From Haliea sp040221975 (GTDB lineage Bacteria; Pseudomonadota; Gammaproteobacteria; Pseudomonadales; Halieaceae), in assembly GCA_040221975.1 (NCBI GenBank), contig JAVJWR010000002.1, positions 67,555-131,554 of the forward strand: a DNA stretch of 64,000 bases, written 5' to 3'. Of the stretch, positions 33,170-42,830 are shown in pieces (position 1 is the first letter of the stretch; each line of letters starts with the position of its first letter). Made by a program: the position numbers and the translations under genes. The notes below the pieces were generated by a model, which was not told the DNA's origin, searched no databases, and worked only from the letters and a program-made list of their open reading frames with translations.

Positions 33170-34453
33170 CTAACTATAGCGCGCCAGCGCGCGCCAACCA
33201 ATGTCCCGGCGCAGGGTCATCCCGTCCCAGCTGATCTGCCCGGCGGCCTCGTAGCAGCTGCGCTGGGCGCTGGCGATGTCAGCCCCCAATGCGGTCACAC
33301 AGAGTACCCTGCCGCCACTGGTAACGACGGTGCTACCCTCCAGGGCGGTGCCGGCATGGAATACTTTCACGCCGTCCGACGACACATTGTCGAGGCCCTG
33401 GATCGGGAAACCCTTGCCGTAGTCACCGGGATAGCCGCCGGCGGCCAGTACCACGCCGATGGCGCAGCGCGAGTCCCAGTCGGCACTCACCTGCTCAAGC
33501 TGGCCGTCCAGGGCGGCGTTGCAGAGCGCCACCAGGTCCGACTGCAGGCGCAGCATGATGGGCTGGGTTTCCGGGTCACCGAAGCGGCAGTTGTACTCGA
33601 TGACTTTTGGCTCGCCACTGGACGAGATCATCAGCCCCGCGTACAGGAACCCGGTGTAGGGGTTGCCCTCGGCCGCCATGCCACGGACCGTGGGCAGGAT
33701 GATTTCATCCATGACCCGCTGATGGACCGCAGCGGTTACCACCGGGGCCGGTGAGTAGGCGCCCATGCCGCCAGTGTTGGGGCCGGTGTCGCCATCGCCG
33801 ATGCGCTTGTGGTCCTGGCTGGTGGCCATGGGCAGCACATGCTCGCCGTCCACCATGACGATGAAGCTGGCCTCCTCGCCCTCGAGGAATTCCTCGATGA
33901 CCACGCGGCAGCCGGCCTCGCCAAAGGCATTGCCGGCGAGCATGTCAGTCACGGCGGCTTCCGCCTGTGCCAGGGTTTCGGCGACAATCACGCCCTTGCC
34001 CGCCGCCAGGCCGTCGGCCTTGACCACAATCGGGGCGCCCTGCGCCCGCAGGTAGGCCAGCGCCGGCTCCAGCTCGGTAAAGTTGCCGTAGGCGCCGGTG
34101 GGAATGTGGTGCCGGGCGAGAAAGTCCTTGGTGAAGGCCTTGGAACCCTCCAGCTGGGCCGCTCCCGAGCGCGGACCGAAGCAGCGCAGTCCGCGCTCAC
34201 TGAAGTAGTCCACCACGCCCGCCACCAGCGGCGCTTCCGGGCCGACAATGGTCAGGGCGATGCCCTGCTCCACGGCGAAGGCCGCCAGGGCAGGAAAATC
34301 CATGGTGTCCAGGGCCACGTTGCGGACGCCGGGTTCGGTAGCGGTGCCGGCGTTGCCCGGTGCCACATAGACCTGTTCCACATCTGCAGCCTGCGCCGCC
34401 TTCCATGCCAGGGCGTGTTCGCGGCCACCGCTGCCGATGATCAGTACCTTCAT
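33170..34453 (-). CDS. purD: Phosphoribosylamine-glycine ligase
   Basis: An ATP-grasp enzyme of 427 residues. KVLIIGSGGREHALAWK starts it, VGPEAPLVAGVVDYF and GPRSGAAQLEGSKAFTKDF follow, and VKADGLAAGKGVIVAE is the ATP loop. FRFGDPETQ, here CRFGDPETQPIM, is the metal site. It makes GAR in purine synthesis. It lies 14 bases downstream of purH, in the usual order. Confidence 0.96.
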   Translation of the reverse strand: MKVLIIGSGGREHALAWKAAQAADVEQVYVAPGNAGTATEPGVRNVALDTMDFPALAAFAVEQGIALTIVGPEAPLVAGVVDYFSERGLRCFGPRSGAAQLEGSKAFTKDFLARHHIPTGAYGNFTELEPALAYLRAQGAPIVVKADGLAAGKGVIVAETLAQAEAAVTDMLAGNAFGEAGCRVVIEEFLEGEEASFIVMVDGEHVLPMATSQDHKRIGDGDTGPNTGGMGAYSPAPVVTAAVHQRVMDEIILPTVRGMAAEGNPYTGFLYAGLMISSSGEPKVIEYNCRFGDPETQPIMLRLQSDLVALCNAALDGQLEQVSADWDSRCAIGVVLAAGGYPGDYGKGFPIQGLDNVSSDGVKVFHAGTALEGSTVVTSGGRVLCVTALGADIASAQRSCYEAAGQISWDGMTLRRDIGWRALARYS

Positions 34454-34467
34454 CTTTGCTCCCGGAT

Positions 34468-36042
34468 TCAGTGGCGGAAATGGCGCATGCCGGTGAAGAC
34501 CATGGCCATGCCGTGTTCGTCGGCCGCCGCAATCACTTCCTCGTCACGGATGGAGCCGCCGGGCTGGATCACCGCGGCGATGCCCGCCTGGCCGGCGCTG
34601 TCGATACCGTCGCGGAACGGGAAGAAGGCATCCGAGGCCATCACCGACCCTTTGACGGCCAGCCCCGCATGTTCAGCCTTGATTGCGGCGATGCGGGCGG
34701 AATTGATCCGGCTCATCTGGCCGGCACCCACGCCCACGGTCTGGCCGTTGCTGGCGTAGACAATGGCATTGGACTTGACGTACTTGGCCACTTTCCAGGC
34801 GAACAGCAGGTCGCGCATCTGCTGTTCACTGGGGTGCAGCTTGCTGACCACTTTCAGCTCGGCTTCCGTCACCATGCCGAGGTCGCGGTCCTGCACCAGC
34901 AGGCCGCCGTTGACCCGCTTGTAGTCCAGGGCCGGGCTGCTGACGCCCCATTCGCCACAGGCCAGCAGGCGCACGTTCTGCTTGGCCGCCACCGCTTGCT
35001 GTGCTTCGTTGCTGACGCTGGGGGCGATGATCACTTCCACGAACTGGCGCTCGACAATGGCCCGGGCAGTGGCCGCGTCCAGCTCGCGGTTGAAGGCGAT
35101 GATGCCGCCGAACGCGGATTCTGGGTCGGTGGCGAATGCCAGGTTGTAGGCATCCAGCAAGTTGCCGGCGACCGCTACGCCGCAGGGGTTGGCATGCTTG
35201 ACGATGACGCAGGCGGGCTCGGCGAAATTCTTCACGCACTCCAGCGCCGCATCGGTATCGGCGACATTGTTGTAGGAAAGCTCCTTGCCCTGCAGCTGGC
35301 GAGCCGTGGCGATGCCCGCCTCGGCCGGCCGGGCTTCGGTGTAGAAGGCCGCGTGCTGATGCGGGTTCTCGCCGTAGCGCATTTCCTGCACCTTGTGGAA
35401 CTGGGTATTGAAAGTGCGGGGGAAGGCCTCGGAGCCCCCTGCCACCAGCCGGCCGAAATGATTGGCAATGGCACCGTCGTAGGCTGCGGTATGTTCGTAG
35501 GCCCTGATCGCCAGGTTGAAACGGGTATCCAGGGTTGTGGCGCCGCCGTGGGCGCGCATTTCCTCGATGATCTGCGGGTAGTCGTCGGCGTTGACCACGA
35601 TATTCACCCAGCGGTGGTTCTTGGCCGCGGCCCGGACCATGGTAGGCCCGCCAATGTCGATATTCTCGACGGCATCTTCCAGCGTGCAGTCCGGCTTTGC
35701 CACCGTTGCCGCAAACGGGTACAGATTGACCACCACCATGTCGATGGGCGCTATTCCGTGCTCGGCCATGATCGCGTCATCCTGGCCGCGACGGGCGAGT
35801 ATGCCACCGTGGACCTTGGGGTGCAGGGTTTTTACCCGGCCGTCCATCATCTCCGGAAAGCCGGTGTAGTCCGCTACCTCGGTCACTTCGAGGCCGCTGT
35901 CCTGCAGCAGGCGGTAGGTGCCGCCGGTGGACAGCAGTTCCACCCCCAGCTCGCGCAGGGCGGTGGCGAAATCCACCAGGCCGGTTTTATCGGAAACGCT
36001 GAGCAGCGCGCGCTTGACGGTTACGGGATGGGAATCAGTCAT
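34468..36042 (-). CDS. purH: Bifunctional AICAR transformylase/IMP cyclohydrolase
   Basis: A protein of 524 residues. The N-terminal IMP cyclohydrolase domain begins ALLSVSDKTGLVDFATAL and has VKTLHPKVHGGILARRG. The transformylase domain has LSYNNVADTDAALECV, CVIVKHANPCGVA (the catalytic Lys-His) and DAFFPFRDGID. It catalyses the last two steps to IMP. fis and dusB lie just upstream, as in Pseudomonas. Confidence 0.97.
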   Translation of the reverse strand: MTDSHPVTVKRALLSVSDKTGLVDFATALRELGVELLSTGGTYRLLQDSGLEVTEVADYTGFPEMMDGRVKTLHPKVHGGILARRGQDDAIMAEHGIAPIDMVVVNLYPFAATVAKPDCTLEDAVENIDIGGPTMVRAAAKNHRWVNIVVNADDYPQIIEEMRAHGGATTLDTRFNLAIRAYEHTAAYDGAIANHFGRLVAGGSEAFPRTFNTQFHKVQEMRYGENPHQHAAFYTEARPAEAGIATARQLQGKELSYNNVADTDAALECVKNFAEPACVIVKHANPCGVAVAGNLLDAYNLAFATDPESAFGGIIAFNRELDAATARAIVERQFVEVIIAPSVSNEAQQAVAAKQNVRLLACGEWGVSSPALDYKRVNGGLLVQDRDLGMVTEAELKVVSKLHPSEQQMRDLLFAWKVAKYVKSNAIVYASNGQTVGVGAGQMSRINSARIAAIKAEHAGLAVKGSVMASDAFFPFRDGIDSAGQAGIAAVIQPGGSIRDEEVIAAADEHGMAMVFTGMRHFRH

Positions 36043-36059
36043 GGGTTTGGGGTTGCCTG

Positions 36060-36380
36060 TCAGCTTTTGTCGGAGAGAAGGTTGTATTGCTTGAGTTTTT
36101 TGCGCAGGGTGCCGCGGTTGAGTCCCAGCATCTGCGAGGCGCGGGTCTGGTTGTTGCGGGTGTGGCGCATGACTTCCCGCAGCAGGGGCGCTTCCACCTG
36201 GGAGAGGACCAGCTCGTAGAAGCCCGTAGTGTCCTGCCCGTCCAGTTCGTCAAGGTAATTGCGAACGGCGCGGGTGACCGCATCGTGCAGGTGGCTGCCG
36301 GGTACCGGACCGGGCGTGTCGCTGCCATCAATGGCGGTCACTGTGGCTGGATGTGGTTGCGGTATTACGGGCCGGGTCAT
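36060..36380 (-). CDS. fis: DNA-binding protein Fis
   Basis: A protein of 106 residues. The C-terminal helix-turn-helix NQTRASQMLGLNRGTLRKKL is almost identical to canonical Fis. The N-terminal part is longer and Pro-rich (TRPVIPQPHPATVTAID), as in pseudomonad Fis. It bends DNA and activates rRNA promoters during fast growth. Its start overlaps the dusB stop by four bases, the conserved dusB-fis operon. Confidence 0.95.
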   Translation of the reverse strand: MTRPVIPQPHPATVTAIDGSDTPGPVPGSHLHDAVTRAVRNYLDELDGQDTTGFYELVLSQVEAPLLREVMRHTRNNQTRASQMLGLNRGTLRKKLKQYNLLSDKS

Positions 36381-37363
36381 GCGGCAATGTCCTTTGCGCT
36401 GTCGCGCCTGTCCAGTTGTTCGATCATCCGCAGTTGTGCGCAGGCATCGGTCAGGCTGTTGAAAGCCTGTCGGCGAGCTGCAAGCCCGGGGTGCTGTTGC
36501 AGGAACCAGCCTACATGCTTGCGGGCGATACGCGGGCCCATGAAGTCACCGTAAAAGGCGTGCAGGGCACTGACATGGGTCTGCAATATTGCCAGCTGCT
36601 GTTCAAGCGGCGGCTCTGGCGGCGTCACCCCGGTGGCCAGCCGGGTGGCAATCTGGCCGCAAAGCCAGGGCCGGCCCTGGGCGGCGCGGCCGATCATGAC
36701 GCCGGCGGCGCCAGTGTGGCGCAGTACCGCCTCCGCCTTCTCCGCGGAGTCGATATCACCGTTGGCGAACACCGGGAAGTCCGTGGCGGCGACAATCGCG
36801 GCGATAGTGTCGTACTCGGCTTCGCCGCGGAAGGCGCAGGCCCGGGTGCGGCCGTGTACGGCCAGGGCGGCGATGCCGGCATCCTCGGCAATGTGGGCGA
36901 TACTCGCACCATTGCGCGCCGCCGGGGTCGGGCCGGTGCGGATCTTCAGGGTAACGGGAACCGGCACTGCCGCTACCACCGCTTCGAGTATGGATTGCAC
37001 CAGCGCTTCATCGGCCAGCAGGGCGGACCCCGCCGCCTTGCGGCAGACCTTCTTTGCCGGACAGCCCATGTTGATGTCGATGATCTGGGCACCCAGCGCA
37101 ACATTGTAGCGCGCAGCGGCGGCCATCTGCGCGGGGTCGCTGCCGGCGATCTGTACCGAGCGGGGTTCAATCCCGGTGTCGTGGCGGGTGCGCAGCAGGG
37201 TCTTGGCGGTGTCGCGCAGGCGCGGGTTGGCGTTGACCATTTCCGACACTGCCAGCCCGGCTCCCAGCCTGGCGCAGAGCTGCCGGAAGGGCAGGTCGGT
37301 CACGCCCGCCATGGGCGCCAGAGCCACGGGGTTGGACAGTTTGTAGGGCCCGATCTGCAGCAT
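36377..37363 (-). CDS. dusB: tRNA-dihydrouridine synthase B
   Basis: About 328 residues from the ATG at 37363. A TTG at 37390 would extend it by 9 residues. APMAGVTDLPFRQLCARLGA is the FMN-binding start of the Dus family, DINMGCPAKKVCRKAAGSAL carries the catalytic Cys, and VTLKIRTGP and NGDIDSAEKAEAVL complete the barrel. MIGRAAQGRPWLC binds the FMN phosphate. It reduces uridines in the tRNA D-loop. Confidence 0.95.
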   Translation of the reverse strand: MLQIGPYKLSNPVALAPMAGVTDLPFRQLCARLGAGLAVSEMVNANPRLRDTAKTLLRTRHDTGIEPRSVQIAGSDPAQMAAAARYNVALGAQIIDINMGCPAKKVCRKAAGSALLADEALVQSILEAVVAAVPVPVTLKIRTGPTPAARNGASIAHIAEDAGIAALAVHGRTRACAFRGEAEYDTIAAIVAATDFPVFANGDIDSAEKAEAVLRHTGAAGVMIGRAAQGRPWLCGQIATRLATGVTPPEPPLEQQLAILQTHVSALHAFYGDFMGPRIARKHVGWFLQQHPGLAARRQAFNSLTDACAQLRMIEQLDRRDSAKDIAA

Positions 37364-37474
37364 TGCGAGTGCACACGGCGGTCGTTTCAAGAGGGCGCGT
37401 ATGATACTCGACCGCTCCCCGGGGTTAAAGCGTGGTGGCTAAAAATTCACCAGTCGGTTCACGACACCACTGCT

Positions 37475-38362
37475 TCAGGACAGAGTGCCGCGCAGGCAGA
37501 CCCAGTCTTCGCGCTCGCCGACCACGCGCAGCTCAATGCGGTCGCGGTAGTGCGCGGTCAGCTCTGCCGCCTGCGTGTTCAGCAACCCCGACAGCAGCAG
37601 TGTGCCGCCGGGCTTCAGCAGGCCCAGCAGGGTCCCGGAGAGCGCCATCAGCGGGCCGGCGAGGATGTTCGCCACCACCAGGTCCGCCTGCTTTCGCCAG
37701 GGCTCGATGGCCTCGGCCCCGGGCAGGGCAATGTCCAGGGCACTGACGGGGAGGTGGTTGCGGGCGCAGTTGTCGCGGCTGGCGGCCAGGGCCTGGGGAT
37801 CATTGTCCACGCCCAGGGCCCTGGCAGCCCCCAGTTTCAGCGCGGCCACCGCCAGAATCCCGGAGCCGCAGCCGTAGTCCACGACCTTGCAGCCGGCCAG
37901 GGACATGCCGTCCAGCTCGGTCAGGCACAGGGCCGTAGTCGGATGGGTGCCGGTTCCGAAGGCGAGGCCGGGGTCCAGCAGCAGATTGACTGCCCCGGGT
38001 TCGGGTGGGTCCAGCCAGCTTGGGCACACCCAGAGCCGTTCCCCAAAACGCATGGGCTGGTAGTGGGAGATCCACTCCCGCTCCCAGTCCTTGTCCTCGA
38101 GAATTTCCACCCGCTGGTTGCAGGTGTCGAGCAACTCCCGGGGGAACTGCGCCAGTACGGCGTCCATGTCGGTGTCCGCGTTGAAGAGGCCGGTGAGGCG
38201 GGTCTGGTGCCACAGGGGAGTCTCGCCGACGCCCGGTTCCAGTAGCGGCTGGTCGGCGTTGTCCTCCATGGTAACGGCCACCGCGCCCGCAGCCAGCATC
38301 AGCGCCTCCAGCGGTTCTACCTGTTCCGGGCTGGTATCCAGCCGCAGTTGCAGCCAGCTCAC
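37475..38362 (-). CDS. prmA: Ribosomal protein L11 methyltransferase
   Basis: A protein of 295 residues. An N-terminal substrate-recognition domain is followed by the SAM-binding KVVDYGCGSGILAVAALKLG and the NILAGPLMAL motif. LDPGLAFGTGTHPTTALCL is the PrmA signature before it. It trimethylates L11. It starts 12 bases after accC. Confidence 0.95.
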   Translation of the reverse strand: MSWLQLRLDTSPEQVEPLEALMLAAGAVAVTMEDNADQPLLEPGVGETPLWHQTRLTGLFNADTDMDAVLAQFPRELLDTCNQRVEILEDKDWEREWISHYQPMRFGERLWVCPSWLDPPEPGAVNLLLDPGLAFGTGTHPTTALCLTELDGMSLAGCKVVDYGCGSGILAVAALKLGAARALGVDNDPQALAASRDNCARNHLPVSALDIALPGAEAIEPWRKQADLVVANILAGPLMALSGTLLGLLKPGGTLLLSGLLNTQAAELTAHYRDRIELRVVGEREDWVCLRGTLS

Positions 38363-38374
38363 GAGGTCATACCG

Positions 38375-39727
38375 TCAGGCCCAGTCTTCCAGCTTGCCTT
38401 CGAGATAGTGAATGCTCACTCCGCCGGCCTGGAAGGAGCGGTCGATCACCAGTTCCCGGTGCAGGGCGGTGTTGGTGCGAATACCCTCGATGACCAGTTC
38501 GTCCAGGGCCTGGCGCATCCGCGCCAGCGCGCGCTCGCGGGTCTCGCCATAGCTGATGACCTTGGCGATCAGGGAGTCGTAGAACGGTGGCACCGTGTAG
38601 CCGTCATAGAGGTGCGAGTCCACCCTGATCCCGGGGCCGCCCGGGGCGTGGAAGGTCGTGACCTTGCCCGGCGAGGGCATGAAGGTCTGGTGGTCTTCGG
38701 CGTTGATGCGGCACTCGAAGGCGTGTCCCCGGAACACAACGTCCTGCTGGCGGACGGAGAGCGGCATGCCGCTGGCGATGCATAGCTGCTCGCGGACGAT
38801 GTCGATGCCGGTAATCATTTCGGTGACCGGGTGCTCGACCTGGACCCGGGTGTTCATCTCGATGAAGTAGAAACCGCCGTCCTCATACAGGAATTCGAAC
38901 GTGCCGGCGCCGCGGTAGCCGATCTCGATGCAGGCGGCGACACAGGCCTCGGCGACCTGGGCCCGCAGATGTTCATCCACTCCCGGGGCCGGGGCCTCTT
39001 CCAGCACTTTCTGGTGTCGGCGCTGCAGGGAGCAGTCGCGATCACCCAGGTGGATGGCATTGCCCTGGCCGTCGGCGATGATCTGCACTTCCACGTGGCG
39101 CGGCTTCTGCAGGAATTTCTCCAGGTACACCACCCCGGAGCCAAAGGCCGCGGCGGCCTCGGCCTGGGTGAGCTGCACGGAGTTCAGCAGTGCGGCCTCG
39201 TTGTGGACCACCCGCATGCCGCGACCACCGCCACCGGCGGCTGCCTTGACGATCACCGGATAACCGATGCGGCGCGCCACTTCCAGGGTGAGTTCGGCGT
39301 CGTCGGTCAGGGGCCCGTCAGAGCCGGGGACCGTGGGCACGCCGGCCTTTTTCATCGCCTCGATGGCGGAGACCTTGTCCCCCATCAGGCGAATGGTGTC
39401 TGCGCGCGGGCCAATGAAGACGAAGCCGCTCCTTTCTACCTGTTCGGCAAAGTCAGCGTTCTCCGCGAGGAAGCCATAACCCGGGTGGATGGCGGTGGCA
39501 TTGGTGATCTCGGCCGCGCTGATAATGGCGGGGATATTGAGGTAACTGGCGGTGGAGGCGGCGGGGCCGATACACACCGACTCGTCAGCGAGACGGACGT
39601 GCATCAGCTCCCGGTCGGCCTTGGAGTGGACGGCGACGGTCTTGATGCCCAGCTCCTTGCAGGCCCGGAGAATGCGCAGGGCGATCTCACCGCGATTGGC
39701 GATGAGTACCTTTTCCAGCTTGGCCAT
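38375..39727 (-). CDS. accC: Acetyl-CoA carboxylase biotin carboxylase subunit
   Basis: 450 residues from the ATG at 39727 (KVLIANRGEIALRILRACKE). The frame stays open further upstream into accB but without support. The ATP-grasp loop is VIVKAAAGGGGRGMRVV. HLGDRDCSLQRRHQK, EAPAP and EMNTRVQVEHPVTEMITGID contain the catalytic Arg, Glu and metal ligands. It carboxylates the biotin on AccB at the first step of fatty acid synthesis. Confidence 0.97.
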   Translation of the reverse strand: MAKLEKVLIANRGEIALRILRACKELGIKTVAVHSKADRELMHVRLADESVCIGPAASTASYLNIPAIISAAEITNATAIHPGYGFLAENADFAEQVERSGFVFIGPRADTIRLMGDKVSAIEAMKKAGVPTVPGSDGPLTDDAELTLEVARRIGYPVIVKAAAGGGGRGMRVVHNEAALLNSVQLTQAEAAAAFGSGVVYLEKFLQKPRHVEVQIIADGQGNAIHLGDRDCSLQRRHQKVLEEAPAPGVDEHLRAQVAEACVAACIEIGYRGAGTFEFLYEDGGFYFIEMNTRVQVEHPVTEMITGIDIVREQLCIASGMPLSVRQQDVVFRGHAFECRINAEDHQTFMPSPGKVTTFHAPGGPGIRVDSHLYDGYTVPPFYDSLIAKVISYGETRERALARMRQALDELVIEGIRTNTALHRELVIDRSFQAGGVSIHYLEGKLEDWA

Positions 39728-39770
39728 GGTGTGTTCCTTTGCTTGCGGCGCACGGGCGCCCGGGGCTGTG

Positions 39771-40226
39771 TCAAACGATGGAGAACAGGGGCTGCTCAAA
39801 CTCGACTGGCTCGCCGTTGTCGACCAGGATGGCCTCAATGGTGCCGGCCTTGTCGGCCTCGATCTGGTTCATCATCTTCATGGCTTCAACAATGCAGAGC
39901 ACATCGCCGACCTTGACGGTCTGGCCCACTTCAACAAATGCCGGCGAAGTCGGCGAGGGCGAGCGATAGAACGTCCCCACCATGGGTGAGGTTATGACCT
40001 TGCCACTGCTGGCCGGTTCTGCCGCCTGGGCGGGGGCCGCCGCTGCTGCGGGTGCGGGTGCAGGTGCGGGTGCAGCGGGGGCGGGTGCAGGCGCGTACGC
40101 CGCCATCAGGGGCTGGGCGCTGTTGCGGCTGATGCGCACCGATTCCTCGCCTTCCTTGATCTCGATCTCATCGATGTTGGACTCCTCCAGCAACTCGATC
40201 AGCTTCTTGACTTTGCGAATGTCCAT
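39771..40226 (-). CDS. accB: Biotin carboxyl carrier protein of acetyl-CoA carboxylase
   Basis: A protein of 151 residues. The N-terminal helix DIRKVKKLIELLEESN is followed by a flexible linker of Ala and Pro (residues 43-72) and the biotinyl domain with VGTFYRSPSPTSPAFVEVG. CIVEAMKMMNQIEA contains the lysine that is biotinylated. It is in the conserved order aroQ-accB-accC. Confidence 0.97.
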   Translation of the reverse strand: MDIRKVKKLIELLEESNIDEIEIKEGEESVRISRNSAQPLMAAYAPAPAPAAPAPAPAPAAAAAPAQAAEPASSGKVITSPMVGTFYRSPSPTSPAFVEVGQTVKVGDVLCIVEAMKMMNQIEADKAGTIEAILVDNGEPVEFEQPLFSIV

Positions 40227-40249
40227 AGTGGGCTCTCTCTGGTTTTCGG

Positions 40250-40693
40250 TTAAGGCTGTTCCAGGCCGCGGATTGCAGCCAGCAGTCCAAGTTCATAGCC
40301 CTGGGCGCCCAGGCCGCAGATCACGCCGCGGGCCAGGTCCGAGAAATAGGAATGCTGCCGGAAGGGCTCGCGGGCGTGGGTATTCGACAAGTGTATCTCG
40401 ATGAACGGGATGGCGACCGCGGCCAGGGCGTCGCGCAGGGCAACACTGGTGTGGGTAAATGCGGCGGGGTTGATCAGGATGAAGTTTACGCCTTCGCGGC
40501 GGGCGTCATGGATGCGCTCCACCAGTTCGTATTCGGCGTTGCTTTGCATTGCCAGCAGGTGATGACCCCGCTCGGTAGCCAGGGTGGCAAGGTCGCGATT
40601 GATGTCCGCAAGCGTTACCCGCCCGTAGATATCCGGCTCGCGCTCACCGAGTAGATTCAGGTTGGGACCGTGCAGTACCAGGATGGTGGCCAT
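40250..40693 (-). CDS. aroQ: 3-dehydroquinate dehydratase, type II
   Basis: A protein of 147 residues. LVLHGPNLNLLGEREPDIYG has the catalytic Tyr and Arg, and NPAAFTHTSVALRDAL and EIHLSNTHAREPFRQHS supply the His and the lid. It makes dehydroshikimate in aromatic amino acid synthesis. It heads the aroQ-accB-accC-prmA series. The 214-base gap to dsbD (40694-40907) should hold the promoter, but no clear boxes are seen. Confidence 0.96.
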   Translation of the reverse strand: MATILVLHGPNLNLLGEREPDIYGRVTLADINRDLATLATERGHHLLAMQSNAEYELVERIHDARREGVNFILINPAAFTHTSVALRDALAAVAIPFIEIHLSNTHAREPFRQHSYFSDLARGVICGLGAQGYELGLLAAIRGLEQP

Positions 40694-40907
40694 GATTCCC
40701 CGCCGTTGCTCATTTCGACCTTATTGGGCGGATTCTCGCGCAAATGCCAGATGCTGTCTATGTCTAATGTTATTTTTGGGAAATAGCGTCTGTTAGCCGC
40801 CAGTTAGCCGATTTTATCCATTTTCCAGACGATGGCGACACGCAAGGGGCTGTTTCGCCGCGATTTCGGGATAATGTCGGAAAAGGCGGCTATTTTCAGG
40901 AAAAACA

Positions 40908-42644
40908 TCAGTAATTGACAGCAACCGCGCCAGTTCTGGGCACAATTCTGTCCAGAACCTGCAGTACCGTCCCTTTGGTCAGGATCTGTGGCAGCAGCAC
41001 AGGTTCCGCTGCGGGGTTGGCGGGGTACATGACATAAAGTGGTATGCCCGTGCGACCGTGCTGGCGCAGGAAATCGGCGATGTCGGCATCGTAGTTGGTC
41101 CAGTCGGCCACCAGATAGACCATGCCGCGCTCGGCAAAGGCCGCACGTATATCGGCGGTGTGCAGTACCGCACGCTCGTTGGCGATGCAGGTGATGCACC
41201 AGTCCGCGGTGACGTCGACGAATACCGGTTGCCCACCCTGGCGCAGCGCCGCAACCGTGGCCGCGGACCAGGGTTGCGCCCCGGCCACAGACCTGCTGCT
41301 GCCAGCCTCCATGGGCGACCGCCACAGGCCCAGCATGATCGCCAGCACCAGGCAGGACAGTGCCAGCCCCCGGCGCCACAGGGCGCCCTGCCACAGCCAC
41401 AGGCCCAGCGCCAGCAGCAGGCCGCCGCTCAGCGCGGCGGCCATGGTATCAACGCCGGTCTGGCGCCCGGCCACCCACAGCAGCCAGATTGCGCTGCCGT
41501 AGAGGGGGAATGCGAGCAGCTGCTTCAGGGTTTCCATCCAGGGGCCGGGACGGGGCAGCCAGTTGCGAGCCCGGGCACTGTAGCCCAACAGCAACAGCGG
41601 TGCGGCCATGCCGGCACCGAGGGCAAAGAATACTGCCAGCGCCACCGCGGCTGGCTGGGTGATGGCGAAGCCCAGCGCGGTGCCCATGAAGGGTGCGGTA
41701 CAGGGGCTGGCGACCACCACCGCCAGCACGCCGGTAAAGAAGCTGCCACTGTCACCCTGGCGGCCGGCGAGGCCGCTGCCGATGTTCATCATGCCTCCCC
41801 CCAGTTGCAGCATGCCGGACAGGGAAAGACCCATGATCAGGAACAGGTAGGCCAGGGCGATGACAAAGCCCGGCGACTGCAGCTGGAAGCCCCAGCCAAG
41901 CGCCTGCCCCGCCCGCTGCAGCAGGATCAGCACGGTGGCGACCGCCAGGAAGCTCAACACGACCCCCGCGGAGTACAGCCAGCTGTGGCGCAGTCGTTCA
42001 TGGCTGGCGCTGCTGGCGAAGCCCAGCACTTTCAGGGACAGAATCGGAAAAACACAGGGCATCAGGTTGAGGATGGTGCCGCCAAGGAACGCCAGCAGCA
42101 TCATGTAAGGCAGGCTTCCCAGTGCGGCACCGGCGGGTTCTTCGGCCGCCGCGGGTGTCTGCCTGGTTGGCAGGGCCACCGGACTGACGCTGCCGCTGTC
42201 GAAATCGATATCAAACATCTCGGTGCGGGGTGGATAGCAGAGACCTGCGTCGGCGCAGCCCTGGGATTTGACTGTCAGCCTGGCGTAGCGGGGCACATCG
42301 GTTGCCTGCAAACGGACATCGGCATCCCGGTAGTACACGCGCACGTCGCCAAAGAATTCATCGTGGCGCTCCAGTGCCTCGGGCAACTGGGCGGTCAGGG
42401 GAACAGGGGTGCCGGCGCTCTGCAGGGAGAACTCGAAAGCGTGCTGGTACAGGTAGTAGGTATCGGCGATCTGCCAGTACAGTCGCAGCCCACCGGACGG
42501 CTGGGCTTCTATGTCCAGCTTGTACGCTTGCTCCACCGGCAGAAAATCCGGCTGGCTGAAAGCAGCGATAGTGCCATTGGCGGGCAACTGGGCCAGGCTC
42601 AGGCTGCTGCAGAGCAAGAGCAGGCTGGCAAACAGAAAACGCAT
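40908..42644 (-). CDS. dsbD: Thiol:disulfide interchange protein DsbD
   Basis: 578 residues from ATG 42644, which begins a good signal peptide (FLFASLLLLCSSLSLAQ). The N-terminal periplasmic domain has the CADAGLCYPPRTE cysteine pair. The membrane domain has LMPCVFPILSLKVLGFA and ASPCTAPFMGTALGF. The C-terminal thioredoxin domain has DVTADWCITCIANE. Electrons pass from cytoplasmic thioredoxin to periplasmic DsbC/DsbG and cytochrome c maturation. It is divergent from a copper chaperone gene. Confidence 0.95.
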   Translation of the reverse strand: MRFLFASLLLLCSSLSLAQLPANGTIAAFSQPDFLPVEQAYKLDIEAQPSGGLRLYWQIADTYYLYQHAFEFSLQSAGTPVPLTAQLPEALERHDEFFGDVRVYYRDADVRLQATDVPRYARLTVKSQGCADAGLCYPPRTEMFDIDFDSGSVSPVALPTRQTPAAAEEPAGAALGSLPYMMLLAFLGGTILNLMPCVFPILSLKVLGFASSASHERLRHSWLYSAGVVLSFLAVATVLILLQRAGQALGWGFQLQSPGFVIALAYLFLIMGLSLSGMLQLGGGMMNIGSGLAGRQGDSGSFFTGVLAVVVASPCTAPFMGTALGFAITQPAAVALAVFFALGAGMAAPLLLLGYSARARNWLPRPGPWMETLKQLLAFPLYGSAIWLLWVAGRQTGVDTMAAALSGGLLLALGLWLWQGALWRRGLALSCLVLAIMLGLWRSPMEAGSSRSVAGAQPWSAATVAALRQGGQPVFVDVTADWCITCIANERAVLHTADIRAAFAERGMVYLVADWTNYDADIADFLRQHGRTGIPLYVMYPANPAAEPVLLPQILTKGTVLQVLDRIVPRTGAVAVNY

Positions 42645-42830
42645 GGAGAGTCCTTTTGCTGTTGCGGCCAGGCCGCTGCGCGGTACATTGTAGCAGCGCC
42701 GCGGCAGCGGCCCAATTCGAGATGGGTCCGGTGCCGGTGCCGATGGTATACTGTGACGCCGGGAGCTACTGATAGTTTCCGCGGTGCGGGCAGTTTTATC
42801 GGGCACGATGGTGTGCAAGGAGAGTCTAAC

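Noticed and set aside
34456..38245. Long rightward frames opposite purH, dusB and prmA
   Set aside because: All are shadows of GC-rich genes on the minus strand with no start signals or motifs.
41058..42830. Rightward extension of the PCuAC gene frame across dsbD
   Set aside because: It is antisense to dsbD and Gln/His-rich. A GTG at 42831 with AAGGAGAG upstream begins a proper signal peptide.
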